This document shows positions 1 to 6,422 of a DNA stretch of 16,216 nt, one piece after another. Within the stretch, counting starts at the first letter, position 1, and each line of letters starts with the position of its first letter. The translations under genes were made by a program, and so were the position numbers. The DNA is taken from positions 1-16,216 of the forward strand of contig JBJXFE010000024.1 of assembly GCA_046153875.1 (NCBI GenBank), written 5' to 3'. Source of the stretch: JBJXFE01 sp046153875. Lineage in GTDB: Bacteria > Planctomycetota > Phycisphaerae > Phycisphaerales > UBA1924. The notes beneath the pieces were generated by a model. The model did no database searches. It saw only the letters and a list, made by a program, of their open reading frames with translations, and was not told the DNA's origin.

Positions 1-348
1 CATTTCGATGAGTCGCGAGCCAGCCCTGAGTTCATGTGCTTCCACCCGCGCTTGGCCCCGATCAAGGCGGCCGTGTTCCCGCTGGTCGCCAAGGACGGCA
101 TGCCGGAAATAGCCGAGCCGATCTACCGCGAGATCAAGAAGCACTACCCCGCGCAGTACGACGCGAAGCAGTCGATCGGCAAGCGCTACGCCCGCATGGA
201 CGAGGCGGGGTGCCCGTTCTGCTTCACGATCGACGGGCAGACGCTGACCGACCAGACCGTGACGGTGCGCGACCGCGACACGGGTGCGCAGGAGCGGATC
301 GGGATCGACAAAGTGTCGGCGTTCCTGTCGAGCAAGCTGGGTGCCTGA
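1..348 (+). CDS. glyQS: Glycine--tRNA ligase (alpha2 type), C-terminal fragment
   Basis: The gene enters from the left edge of the window; only the last 115 codons are visible, ending in TGA at 346-348. The encoded segment is the class IIa anticodon-binding domain of dimeric glycyl-tRNA synthetase, the cytosolic enzyme that charges tRNA-Gly. The visible landmarks are HPRLAPIKAAVFPL, then a KDG turn, a helix with IYREIKKHYPAQYD, the block GKRYARMDEAGCPFCFTID, and the closing strand TVTVRDRDTGAQERI. These are the typical end of the single-chain enzyme, not of the alpha2beta2 GlyQ/GlyS pair. The catalytic core (class II motifs 1-3) lies outside the window. No downstream gene is close enough to be clearly co-transcribed, and a strong terminator follows at 480-511. 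The family call is firm; the symbol follows Gram-positive usage for the same architecture. Confidence 0.95.
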   Translation, partial: HFDESRASPEFMCFHPRLAPIKAAVFPLVAKDGMPEIAEPIYREIKKHYPAQYDAKQSIGKRYARMDEAGCPFCFTIDGQTLTDQTVTVRDRDTGAQERIGIDKVSAFLSSKLGA

Positions 349-368
349 TCGGACAACCCAAAAACAGA

Positions 369-397
369 AACGCCCAGGCCTACACAGCCGGGGCGTT
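369..397. terminator. Stem-loop after glyQS, possible weak or minus-strand terminator
   Basis: AACGCCC (369-375) pairs with GGGCGTT (391-397). After an A-G mismatch three more pairs (377-379 with 387-389) close a 7-nt loop. On the plus strand the hairpin is preceded by an A-run (358-364) but followed only by CCTCG, so it is a poor rho-independent terminator in the glyQS direction. Read on the minus strand it is followed by TTTCTGTTTTT, which is a good U-tract, but no minus-strand gene ends here. It may serve as an mRNA 3'-end stabiliser. Confidence 0.4.
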
Positions 398-479
398 CCT
401 CGCGGAGATTTGGTCTGGTCAAGGGCGGGCGTTGGGGGGTCGGCCCGCCGCTCCCGCCATATGGTGCGAAACGTACTAT

Positions 480-511
480 CCGGTCCGACGCGCAAGGGAC
501 CGGTTTTGTTT
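480..511 (+). terminator. Rho-independent terminator
   Basis: CCGGTCC (480-486) pairs perfectly with GGACCGG (497-503) across a 10-nt loop, and TTTTGTTT (504-511) follows immediately. This is the classic GC stem plus U-tract for the plus strand. It lies about 130 nt past the glyQS stop codon and 77 nt before the padR start, so it separates the two genes. Confidence 0.75.
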
Positions 512-587
512 CACACTCCGAGACGGTTCCTCGCGTGCCAGCTTCCCTGACGTGCTCCGAACAGAAGTGATCCGGTAGTCTCAGGCC

Positions 588-1169
588 ATGCCCCGCCGCC
601 ACAGCGAGCTCGAGTGCTTCACCCTCGGCCTGATCTGGCGGCACGGGCCGTGCAGCGCCTACGACGTGCGGATGCTGATGCAGGACTCGCCCTCGACGCA
701 GTGGAGCGCGAGTGCTGGGGCGATCTATCCGCTCATCCGCAAGCTCGAACGCGAGAAGCTGGTCGCGGGAAAGGATGAGCCGCACGGGCGGCGGGCCCGG
801 CGCGTCTTCCGCGCGACCCGGGCTGGGCAGCACGTGCTGCGCGACTGGATCGGCCCGCCGCTGGCACCCGAGGCGGTCACGGTCGCCTATGACCCGCTAC
901 GCTCGCGGGCCCGGTTCCTCAGCGTTCTGCCCGCGCGCTCGCGGGCCCGCTGGGTCGCGGCGGCGCTGGGCGCGCTGGACGAAGTCGCGCGCCGGGTCAA
1001 AGCCTGGGACGCCAAGTACGGCGGGCGGCGCGACGCGATCGGCGCGGCCATCACGCGCAGCGGGGAACTGGACCTGAGCTCGCGCCGGGCGTGGCTGCGG
1101 GCTCTCGAACGCGCGCTCGACGAAGGGGACGACTCGGTCAGCGCGCCCCGTCGCCGGCGGCGCGGGTGA
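588..1169 (+). CDS. PadR-family transcriptional regulator
   Basis: This 193-residue protein is a cytosolic DNA-binding regulator. The N-terminal winged helix spans about residues 9-88. It has the PadR signature: a first helix with FTLGLIWRHGPCSAYDV, a recognition region with WSASAGAIYPLIRKLEREKLV, and a wing with RRARRVFRATRAG. The C-terminal half (about 95-180) is helical, rich in Arg and Ala, and fits the PadR dimerisation region; an Arg run (RRRRR) closes the protein. The ATG at 588 is preceded only by a weak purine stretch. PadR proteins are usually repressors whose ligand-binding dimer interface releases DNA; the ligand here cannot be told. The gene converges on the SRPBCC lipoprotein gene and overlaps its 3' end by 32 bp. 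Its target may be the neighbouring operon, but no palindrome supports that. Confidence 0.92.
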   Translation: MPRRHSELECFTLGLIWRHGPCSAYDVRMLMQDSPSTQWSASAGAIYPLIRKLEREKLVAGKDEPHGRRARRVFRATRAGQHVLRDWIGPPLAPEAVTVAYDPLRSRARFLSVLPARSRARWVAAALGALDEVARRVKAWDAKYGGRRDAIGAAITRSGELDLSSRRAWLRALERALDEGDDSVSAPRRRRRG

Positions 1170-2208
1170 ACTTCTCCGGAGCCCTGTCCACGCGCCGATA
1201 GACCACCTTGACGTCGGGCTCCGTGCCCGCCGGCGGGGCGCCCTCGCGGTGCCACATGGTGAGCACGTAGGTGTCCGCCCCGTCAAGAGTGATCTCGACG
1301 TGGTGGGCGTCGAGCGCTCCTTCCTTCGCCTCGCCTCCCGGGGCGTCGGTGGTCCAGTCCAGCGCGACGCGCTTCTCACCGTTCGTTCCGACCCGGCGCG
1401 CGTGCCCGCCGGCGATGTCGCCCTGGTCGCCGAAGTTCCAGAACGCCGTGCCCCCCGTCGCCGGGTCCGGGCCGCAGACAAACAGCCCGTGCGGGCGCAT
1501 CCCGCCGCCGTCCCCCAGCCACCCATCGGCCACGATGAAGCCCCCAACGCCGCGCCTCCAGACCGTGCGCCCGAGCATGACCGATCCGTCCGGCAGGTTC
1601 GTCTCGGCGATCCAGTCGCCACCGACCATGTTCTGCATGATGGCAAAGGCGTCCGTGTCCGAAGGGCCGGGCCCGCCGCCCTCGAACTTCTCCTTCATTT
1701 GCTTGAGCGTCCAGTCGTTGCCGGTCTTGAAGAACTTGAGGGCTTGGTCGAAGAGCGGGCCGTCCTTGTAGCCCATGCCGGTGCAGGTCACGCGCGTCAG
1801 GGCCGGCCCGAGCGGTTCGAGGCGCAGCACGTTCCAGCCCGTCTCGCAGATCGCCAGCAGCCAGTCGGGCGATCCCTCGGGGGCGGTCGCCTTGATCGCC
1901 AGCATCCGGTCGGGCTCATAGGCGAGGATCGTGTTGACGATCGCCTTGGGCGAGTCGAGGTCGGTGTCGGGCTGATAGGCCGTGCGTATCTGCCCGCCGA
2001 CGCGGAAGTCCACCTTCGCCTTCGCCACGCCCCACGCCTTCACCAGCCCTTCGGGGGTGGTGAACGAGCCGAAGATCTCGGCGGCCGGCGCTCCAATGAC
2101 CACCGAGGACGCGACGGTGCGCCCACGGTCGGGCGGAGCGTAAACGGCGCCCTCCGCGAGACAAGCCACAAGGAGCGCGAGCGCGAACCAACTCAACATC
2201 CGATTCAT
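1138..2208 (-). CDS. SRPBCC (AHSA1-like) domain lipoprotein with lipocalin-like second domain
   Basis: The protein is 356 residues. The N-terminus is a short signal sequence ending in a good lipobox, LVAC, with Cys16 as the predicted lipidation site; a plain signal peptide cut near EGA-VYA is the alternative. Residues about 31-175 form an SRPBCC/START-type helix-grip domain: an opening strand with VVIGAPAAEIFGSFT, a middle with VDFRVGGQIRT, and a long C-terminal helix with WTLKQMKEKFEG. A linker leads to a beta-rich second domain (about 185-345) that opens with MVGGDWIAE, resembling the G-x-W start of lipocalin/DUF1579-like barrels. SRPBCC folds usually bind hydrophobic ligands; the ligand is unknown. 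The ATG overlaps the TGA of the upstream WD40 gene (ATGA, 2205-2208), and AAAGG lies six bases upstream, so translation is probably coupled. It is the last gene of the tetR operon. Both domains assigned from pattern only. Confidence 0.8.
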   Translation of the reverse strand: MNRMLSWFALALLVACLAEGAVYAPPDRGRTVASSVVIGAPAAEIFGSFTTPEGLVKAWGVAKAKVDFRVGGQIRTAYQPDTDLDSPKAIVNTILAYEPDRMLAIKATAPEGSPDWLLAICETGWNVLRLEPLGPALTRVTCTGMGYKDGPLFDQALKFFKTGNDWTLKQMKEKFEGGGPGPSDTDAFAIMQNMVGGDWIAETNLPDGSVMLGRTVWRRGVGGFIVADGWLGDGGGMRPHGLFVCGPDPATGGTAFWNFGDQGDIAGGHARRVGTNGEKRVALDWTTDAPGGEAKEGALDAHHVEITLDGADTYVLTMWHREGAPPAGTEPDVKVVYRRVDRAPEKFTRAAGDGAR

Positions 2209-4454
2209 CGGGAGCCTTTCGCGTTGTCGTCCGCGGGTTGTTTCGGTTGTGCTTTCGGCGCCACGCGCCGCAGCAGTTCGTTCAGCGCGGCACGTCGCGC
2301 GTCGTCGGAGAGCACGCCCATTCGCAGGTGCTCGGCCGCCGCGGTCGGCGTGGGGTACGCGGCCAGGGCCTTCTCCGCGAGGAGCAGGCCCTCGGCCCGT
2401 GCGGCGTCAGTGCTCCGCCGTTCGTGCAGGCGCTGCGAGACGGGTGCCGTGTCAAACACGGTGAACGAGCCGTCCCAGGAGGTCGTTGCCAGGCGCGTCC
2501 CGTCCGGGCTGAACGACAGGTGCCAGACCACGTCGCTCGGCGGTCGGAGGGTGAGCACGACCTCGCCGGTGGCGGCGTCGAGCAGCGGGGCCAGCGTCGA
2601 GCCGGCCGCGATGCGCGAGCCGTCCGGCGAAAATGCCACGCGGTAGACGGTCGAATCGCTGACGCGCATGGACCAGATCGGCTTCCCGGTCGCCACATCC
2701 CACAGAGCAACCTTGCCATCCGCGCCGCCGGTGGCGAGTTGCGTGCCGTCGGGGCTGAACGCGAGCCCCTCGACCTGGCCCTGATGGCCCGACAGTGTCA
2801 ACGGTTGACCGTCGTTACCCAGGCTCCACACCTTCGCGATACCGCCTCCGCCGCTCGCGGCGAGGCGCCGACCATCGGGGCTGAACGCGGTCGCGGCGAC
2901 ACCCTGATCGAGCTTCAGATTCCAATGCACCTCGCCGCTGTCGATGGCCCGGATCACCACGGCCTTGGTGCCGCGCGGCGCGCTGGCCACCCAGAGCCCG
3001 TCCGGGCTGATCGCTCCGTGATAGAGCCCTGCGTCGTGTGTCAGCTCCGCGACCTGCGCGCCGGTTTGAGCGTCCCAGACCCGGGCCGTCTTATCCCACG
3101 AGAACGACGCGAGACGGAGCCCGTTCCCGTTGAGCGAGATCGTGTTGGCCGAGTGGCCGGGGTGCGCGGTCCAGTGTGCCAGCGGTTCCCAGACGTCCGC
3201 GTCCCAGATCGTCACCGTGCCGTCGAAAGCGCACGTCGCCATCCGTCGGCCGTCGGGGAACCACACCGCGGCATAGCACCCGTCGCTGTCGCGCCGCCGG
3301 ATCACGCCGTAGTCCGTGAACCCGGGGTCCCATGCAAGGACGCGCCCGTCGATCCCGGACGATACCAGCCGCGAACCATCCGGCGAAAACGCCAGGCACC
3401 ACGGCCCGGCCGAGTGCCCCCGCAACACGCCGACCTCCGAGAACGTCGCCGCGTCCCACAGCCGGATCAACCCGTCGTGCGACGCCGTCGCAAGTCGCGA
3501 GCCGTCGCGCAAATACGCCGCCCACGTCACCCATCCCCCGTGCGTCATGGTGCCGACCAGTTCGCCCGACTTCGCCTGCCAGATACGTGCCGTCCGGTCC
3601 TTCGAGCCCACGACAACGCGCGATTCGTCCGGGCTCCACGCGAGGCAGTTGAACGCGCCGTACAGGCCGTTGTCGGGCGGTTTGATATGCAGCGATTCGC
3701 GCCAGCCGTCCGCCTCGAACACGAACACGTCCGCGTCCCAAGTCGCCACGGCGAGCCGCGCCCCGTCCGGGCTCCACCGCACCATGCTGATCGGCTTCAC
3801 GCCCGCATCCATCGAAGCCGCCTCGGCGCCGGTCCGCGGGTCCCACACTTTCACCGTGCCGATGACGTTCCCGTCCTGCATCCGGTAGTTGCACGAGGCG
3901 AGCCGCGAACCGTCGGGGTTGAAGTCCACACCCGTGACGGGTGTGGCCAAGCCCTTGAACTCGGCCTTGAGCTCACCGGTCTTCGCGTCCCACACGCGCG
4001 CGAGCTTGTCCGCGCCGCTGGTGGCCAGGAGAGTGCCGTCCGGCGAGAACCGCACGCGGTACGCGATCCCCTGGTGCGCGGCGAGGCGAAGCTGGTCCGT
4101 TCCGCTGGTCGCATCGCGGACAACGACAGCTCCGTCGCCGCACGCCGCGGCCAGGCGTGCGCCGTCCGGGCTGTACGCCAGCTCATAGACCGTCGCGCCG
4201 AGCGGTGCGCCGATCACGCCCAGACTCTGGTCGGCCTGCGCCGACAGGTGCCGCCACTCCCACCCGCGTTGTTCCTCGGGCGCGCCGTCCAGCCAGCGCC
4301 GCGCCGCTGCCGTCTCGTTCAGCCGCAACGATGCCTCGGCCGCCCCGATGTGCGCGAGGTACGAGCGCGCTCGCTCGTCCTGCGCTTGCCCGGCGGAACC
4401 CAAAGCGAAGATCGCGAAGAGCCCGATGCAGTGTGGTCGTTGCCGTGTCAGCAT
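2205..4454 (-). CDS. Exported WD40 repeat protein, two predicted seven-bladed propellers
   Basis: The chosen ATG at 4454 gives 749 residues; the frame stays open 115 codons further upstream, but that part only shadows the AHSA1 gene. A signal peptide is visible (hydrophobic GLFAIFALGSAG, likely cut after AQA). It is followed by a helical segment (YLAHIGAAEASL and EEQRGWEWRHLSAQ), which in planctomycetes usually links a Ser/Thr kinase to its WD40 domain; no kinase is present here. Fourteen WD units can be counted, each built on a SPDGxRLA turn, a D-G or D-K turn and a WD or WD-like end; 14 equals two seven-bladed propellers. Units 3, 10 and 13 are irregular. A C-terminal helical tail of about 75 residues follows. 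The protein is probably a periplasmic scaffold. It starts 44 bp after the AHSA1 gene and overlaps the SRPBCC lipoprotein gene by four bases. Confidence 0.88.
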   Translation of the reverse strand: MLTRQRPHCIGLFAIFALGSAGQAQDERARSYLAHIGAAEASLRLNETAAARRWLDGAPEEQRGWEWRHLSAQADQSLGVIGAPLGATVYELAYSPDGARLAAACGDGAVVVRDATSGTDQLRLAAHQGIAYRVRFSPDGTLLATSGADKLARVWDAKTGELKAEFKGLATPVTGVDFNPDGSRLASCNYRMQDGNVIGTVKVWDPRTGAEAASMDAGVKPISMVRWSPDGARLAVATWDADVFVFEADGWRESLHIKPPDNGLYGAFNCLAWSPDESRVVVGSKDRTARIWQAKSGELVGTMTHGGWVTWAAYLRDGSRLATASHDGLIRLWDAATFSEVGVLRGHSAGPWCLAFSPDGSRLVSSGIDGRVLAWDPGFTDYGVIRRRDSDGCYAAVWFPDGRRMATCAFDGTVTIWDADVWEPLAHWTAHPGHSANTISLNGNGLRLASFSWDKTARVWDAQTGAQVAELTHDAGLYHGAISPDGLWVASAPRGTKAVVIRAIDSGEVHWNLKLDQGVAATAFSPDGRRLAASGGGGIAKVWSLGNDGQPLTLSGHQGQVEGLAFSPDGTQLATGGADGKVALWDVATGKPIWSMRVSDSTVYRVAFSPDGSRIAAGSTLAPLLDAATGEVVLTLRPPSDVVWHLSFSPDGTRLATTSWDGSFTVFDTAPVSQRLHERRSTDAARAEGLLLAEKALAAYPTPTAAAEHLRMGVLSDDARRAALNELLRRVAPKAQPKQPADDNAKGSR

Positions 4455-4498
4455 AGTTGATTCCCGACGCGGGCGCGCCCGGGCACACCCGGCACAGA

Positions 4499-5113
4499 TC
4501 ACTTCTCGAGCAGCGCCTTGAGCCTCTCGAACGCCGCGCCCCACGACTCTCGCAGCGCGTCGGCCTCGGCCTTCGTCTGAATGCGGTCGTGCCCGGCCAT
4601 CACGGTGCATTTCTCCCCTTTGGGCTGGAACGTCACCTCGACGATTGTGCCGGGTGCGAGCTTCGGGTGGTCCCACGTGAGCTTGATCGCCTTGGCCGGG
4701 CGCACTTTCTTGATCTCCCCGGTGTGGCCTTCTCCCGAGGAGTACTTGCCGCCCTCGCTCAGCTCGACCTTGCACCCCTTGGCGAACCACTTCGTCCACG
4801 ACGAGCCCGTGGCGAAGAGCTCGTACGCCTTCGCCGGCGTGGCGGCGACGGTCTTCGTTGCGCAGATCATGTAGCCCTTGGGACGTCCGTCCTTCTCGAC
4901 GACGCCCCGGGCCGCCTCGTACTCGACGTTGATCATGGCGGTGATCGCCGGATCGACCTTGTGCGTGTCGTGGAGGAAGTTGCCGATCTCGCGCCGCCCC
5001 TTGGGCGGCCCGCCGAAGTCATCGAGCACCTTGAACCACTGGTCCCAGGTCTTGCCGGTTTTCGCCTTCATCTCGGCGTCCGGCACGGGGTGCACTGCTG
5101 TCTTCGCCGCCAT
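4499..5113 (-). CDS. DUF4287 + AHSA1/SRPBCC domain protein
   Basis: From ATG 5113 the product is 204 residues with no signal peptide, so cytosolic. Residues about 12-72 match the DUF4287 pattern: KTGKTWDQWFKVLDD, then GRREIGNFLHDTHKVDP and ITAMINVEYEAARG. Residues about 80-203 are an AHSA1-like SRPBCC domain: ATKTVAATPAKAYELFAT, WTKWFAKG, KAIKLTWDHP, VEVTFQPKG and a closing amphipathic helix RESWGAAFERLKALLEK. This two-domain arrangement is known in other bacteria, but its biochemical role is not established. An in-frame ATG at 5182 directly after the TGA of the DUF1761 gene would add 23 residues; I prefer 5113 because AAAGGGA precedes it and the added residues look like translated spacer, though termination-reinitiation at 5182 is possible. 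It is the third gene of the tetR operon. Confidence 0.87.
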   Translation of the reverse strand: MAAKTAVHPVPDAEMKAKTGKTWDQWFKVLDDFGGPPKGRREIGNFLHDTHKVDPAITAMINVEYEAARGVVEKDGRPKGYMICATKTVAATPAKAYELFATGSSWTKWFAKGCKVELSEGGKYSSGEGHTGEIKKVRPAKAIKLTWDHPKLAPGTIVEVTFQPKGEKCTVMAGHDRIQTKAEADALRESWGAAFERLKALLEK

Positions 5114-5182
5114 GTCTGATCCCTTTGCGCTTCTCTCCGCGATCGCTGCGGGGTCTTGCGCGAACTCTGCGTACCTGTTCAT

Positions 5183-5608
5183 TCAGTGCCACGCGCCGAG
5201 GATCGCCCCCATCATCACCAGGAACACCAACTGGTACGCCCAGTCGAGGATGAACACGCCGATGACCCGGTCGCTCGCGAGCCACGCCGTGAACCCCATC
5301 GCCATCGCCGGCCCGAGCCAGAGCAGGAAGCCGAGCATGGCGCCGCCGGACCACGTCGTCGTCGCCGTGGCGTTGATGAAGACGGAGAGCACGATCGCCA
5401 GCAGGAAGTACGCCGCGACCATGCCGCCGAAGAACAGCGCCGGCGGTTTGGCCGCCCGCATCTGCGCGACCTTCTCCTCGCTGTACCCGTGGAGCTTCAC
5501 CCACAGCTTGCCGAACAGGGCCTGGTACCACAGGCCGCCGAGGAAGAACGTGGCGACGGCGGCGACAACGACGGCGAGCCAGTTCACGCTTTCGAGACTG
5601 AAGGTCAT
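5183..5608 (-). CDS. DUF1761 family integral membrane protein
   Basis: This is a 141-residue protein with four predicted membrane helices at about 8-28, 56-78, 88-110 and 117-138. The DUF1761 hallmark follows the first helix: GGLWYQALFGKLWVKLHG, then a short charged loop (YSEEKVAQMRAA). The length is normal for the family. Its function is unknown; members recur beside AHSA1/SRPBCC genes and small regulators. A strong ribosome-binding site, AGGAG (5615-5619), sits six bases before the ATG. That ATG also overlaps the TGA of tetR (ATGA, 5605-5608), so the gene can be translated both by coupling and from its own site. It is the second gene of the tetR operon. Confidence 0.88.
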   Translation of the reverse strand: MTFSLESVNWLAVVVAAVATFFLGGLWYQALFGKLWVKLHGYSEEKVAQMRAAKPPALFFGGMVAAYFLLAIVLSVFINATATTTWSGGAMLGFLLWLGPAMAMGFTAWLASDRVIGVFILDWAYQLVFLVMMGAILGAWH

Positions 5609-6321
5609 GTGGGTCTCCTGGTGCGGGTGCGGGGCTCGGGCTGAGACGGTGAGACGGCGACACGGTGAGACGGTGACGCACGCGGACGCGTCCGTTTCGG
5701 GCCCGGGCTGCGCTCGCCCTGTTTGAGGCGGGCCGCGTCGCCCAGCAGGCGGTCGGTGTACGCGCGGAGCTGGCTGACGGACGAGTCGAACGGCGCGAGA
5801 TTCCCCGCGGCCCGGGCCTGCATGATCCCGCCCTCCATCACGGTCAGGATGAAGTGGGCGAGCTGGCCCCGGTCGAGGTCCGGCGGCAGGCGGTCCCCGG
5901 CCGCGTCGAGCCACTTCTGCACCGCCTTCGCCCAGTTGCGGAAGTTCAGGTCGATGAGCGTGCGGGCCTCGGGATGGTCGTCCCCCACTTCCAGCGCCAG
6001 GTTGCCGATCGGGCAGCCCATGCGGCACTGGAACATGTCCATCCCTTCGCGGTAGAGGGCGAGCAGCGCGAAAATGCGCTCGATCGGGTCGTTGGTGCGT
6101 GCCTCGGCGGGAGTCATCACCTGCGGGTAGAGGTTCTCGACGCACCAGTTCAGCACGCCCAGGAGCAGCGCGTCCTTGCTGGGGAAAAAGTGATAGAGAC
6201 TGCCGCTGTTCACGCCCGCCTCGCGGAGGATCGTGGCCACACCCGTCGCGTGATACCCCTGCTCGTGGAACAAGCGGAAGGCGACCTCCAGAATCCGGTT
6301 GCGTGTGTCCGCGCCGGCGAT
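5605..6321 (-). CDS. TetR/AcrR-family transcriptional repressor, apparent ATC start
   Basis: The TetR fold is clear: helix 1 RNRILEVAFRLFHEQGYHA, then the helix-turn-helix with TGVATILREAGVNSGSLYHFF followed by PSKDALL. The ligand domain contains CRMGCPIGNLALEV, a motif seen in several detoxification-type TetR proteins. The frame is open only from a TGA at 6325-6327, and no ATG, GTG or TTG precedes helix 1. A textbook GGAGG (6329-6333) sits exactly seven bases before an ATC codon (6319-6321), and starting there gives a complete 238-residue protein. A conventional caller would use TTG 6273, losing most of helix 1. Either ATC is used, or an ATG has mutated or been misread. The last 40 residues are low complexity, partly encoded by an 8-bp tandem repeat. 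It probably represses its own operon through the paired palindromes upstream. Confidence 0.88.
   Translation of the reverse strand: MAGADTRNRILEVAFRLFHEQGYHATGVATILREAGVNSGSLYHFFPSKDALLLGVLNWCVENLYPQVMTPAEARTNDPIERIFALLALYREGMDMFQCRMGCPIGNLALEVGDDHPEARTLIDLNFRNWAKAVQKWLDAAGDRLPPDLDRGQLAHFILTVMEGGIMQARAAGNLAPFDSSVSQLRAYTDRLLGDAARLKQGERSPGPKRTRPRASPSHRVAVSPSQPEPRTRTRRPT
5643..5674. repeat. Four tandem 8-bp repeats inside the 3' end of tetR
   Basis: GAGACGGT, GAGACGGC, GACACGGT and GAGACGGT run head to tail with two mismatched positions in total. They encode part of the Ser/Pro/Arg-rich tail of the TetR protein. Because the unit is not a multiple of three, gain or loss of one copy would shift the tetR frame just before its ATGA overlap with the DUF1761 gene. 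Confidence 0.85.
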
Positions 6322-6328
6322 GGCTCAC

Positions 6329-6333
6329 CCTCC
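6329..6333 (-). promoter_or_regulatory. Ribosome-binding site of tetR (GGAGG)
   Basis: GGAGG on the minus strand is followed by seven bases and then ATC at 6321-6319. The spacing is ideal for that codon and impossible for the GTG that directly abuts the GGAGG and lies in another frame. This site decides the tetR start. Confidence 0.65.
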
Positions 6334-6375
6334 GTGCTCGATCCGATTCAACCCGACACCGTGCGATTCGTCCCG

Positions 6376-6391
6376 TTGAACGATCGCTCAA
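6376..6391. promoter_or_regulatory. Operator-like palindrome 1 (TetR-type)
   Basis: TTGAACGATCGCTCAA is a 16-bp inverted repeat with one mismatched pair around a CGATCG core. It covers the predicted transcription start of the tetR operon (near 6387) and is nearly identical to the second copy five bases away. Confidence 0.72.
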
Positions 6392-6393
6392 CT

Positions 6394-6422
6394 ATCTTGA
6401 ACGATCGATCAAACGGTGTCAA
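6394..6422 (-). promoter_or_regulatory. Sigma-70-type promoter of the tetR operon
   Basis: On the minus strand TTGACA (6422-6417) is a perfect -35 box; 17 bases later CAAGAT (6399-6394) keeps the key A and T of a -10 box. Transcription would begin near 6387, leaving a leader of about 66 nt. The palindrome at 6397-6412 fills most of the spacer and overlaps the -10 box. Confidence 0.62.
6397..6412. promoter_or_regulatory. Operator-like palindrome 2 (TetR-type)
   Basis: TTGAACGATCGATCAA is a 16-bp inverted repeat with one mismatched pair and the same core as the first copy. The two centres are 21 bp apart, two helical turns, so two dimers would sit on the same face of the DNA. The site lies between the -35 and -10 boxes. 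Confidence 0.75.

Noticed and set aside
2205..4454. Repeated GTCCGGGCTGAACG-like segments as DNA repeats
   Set aside because: They encode the repeated SPDG turns of the WD40 units and need no further explanation.
2238..4460. Long plus-strand open frame of 740 codons opposite the WD40 gene
   Set aside because: It is Arg/Pro/His-rich, has no family resemblance, and exactly mirrors the clear WD40 repeats on the other strand; it is a GC-rich shadow frame.
4471..4492. GGGCGCGCCC palindrome and a CCGGG/CCCGG hairpin between the AHSA1 and WD40 genes as a terminator
   Set aside because: No U-tract follows in either direction, and such short GC palindromes are expected at this base composition.
4455..4799. 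115-codon upstream extension of the WD40 frame
   Set aside because: It overlaps the AHSA1 coding sequence and reads as its shadow; the signal peptide begins at ATG 4454.
5183..6391. 402-codon minus frame joining the region upstream of tetR to the DUF1761 protein
   Set aside because: Only its last 141 residues are real (DUF1761); the rest is the wrong frame through tetR, and its ATG at 6391 lies inside an operator.
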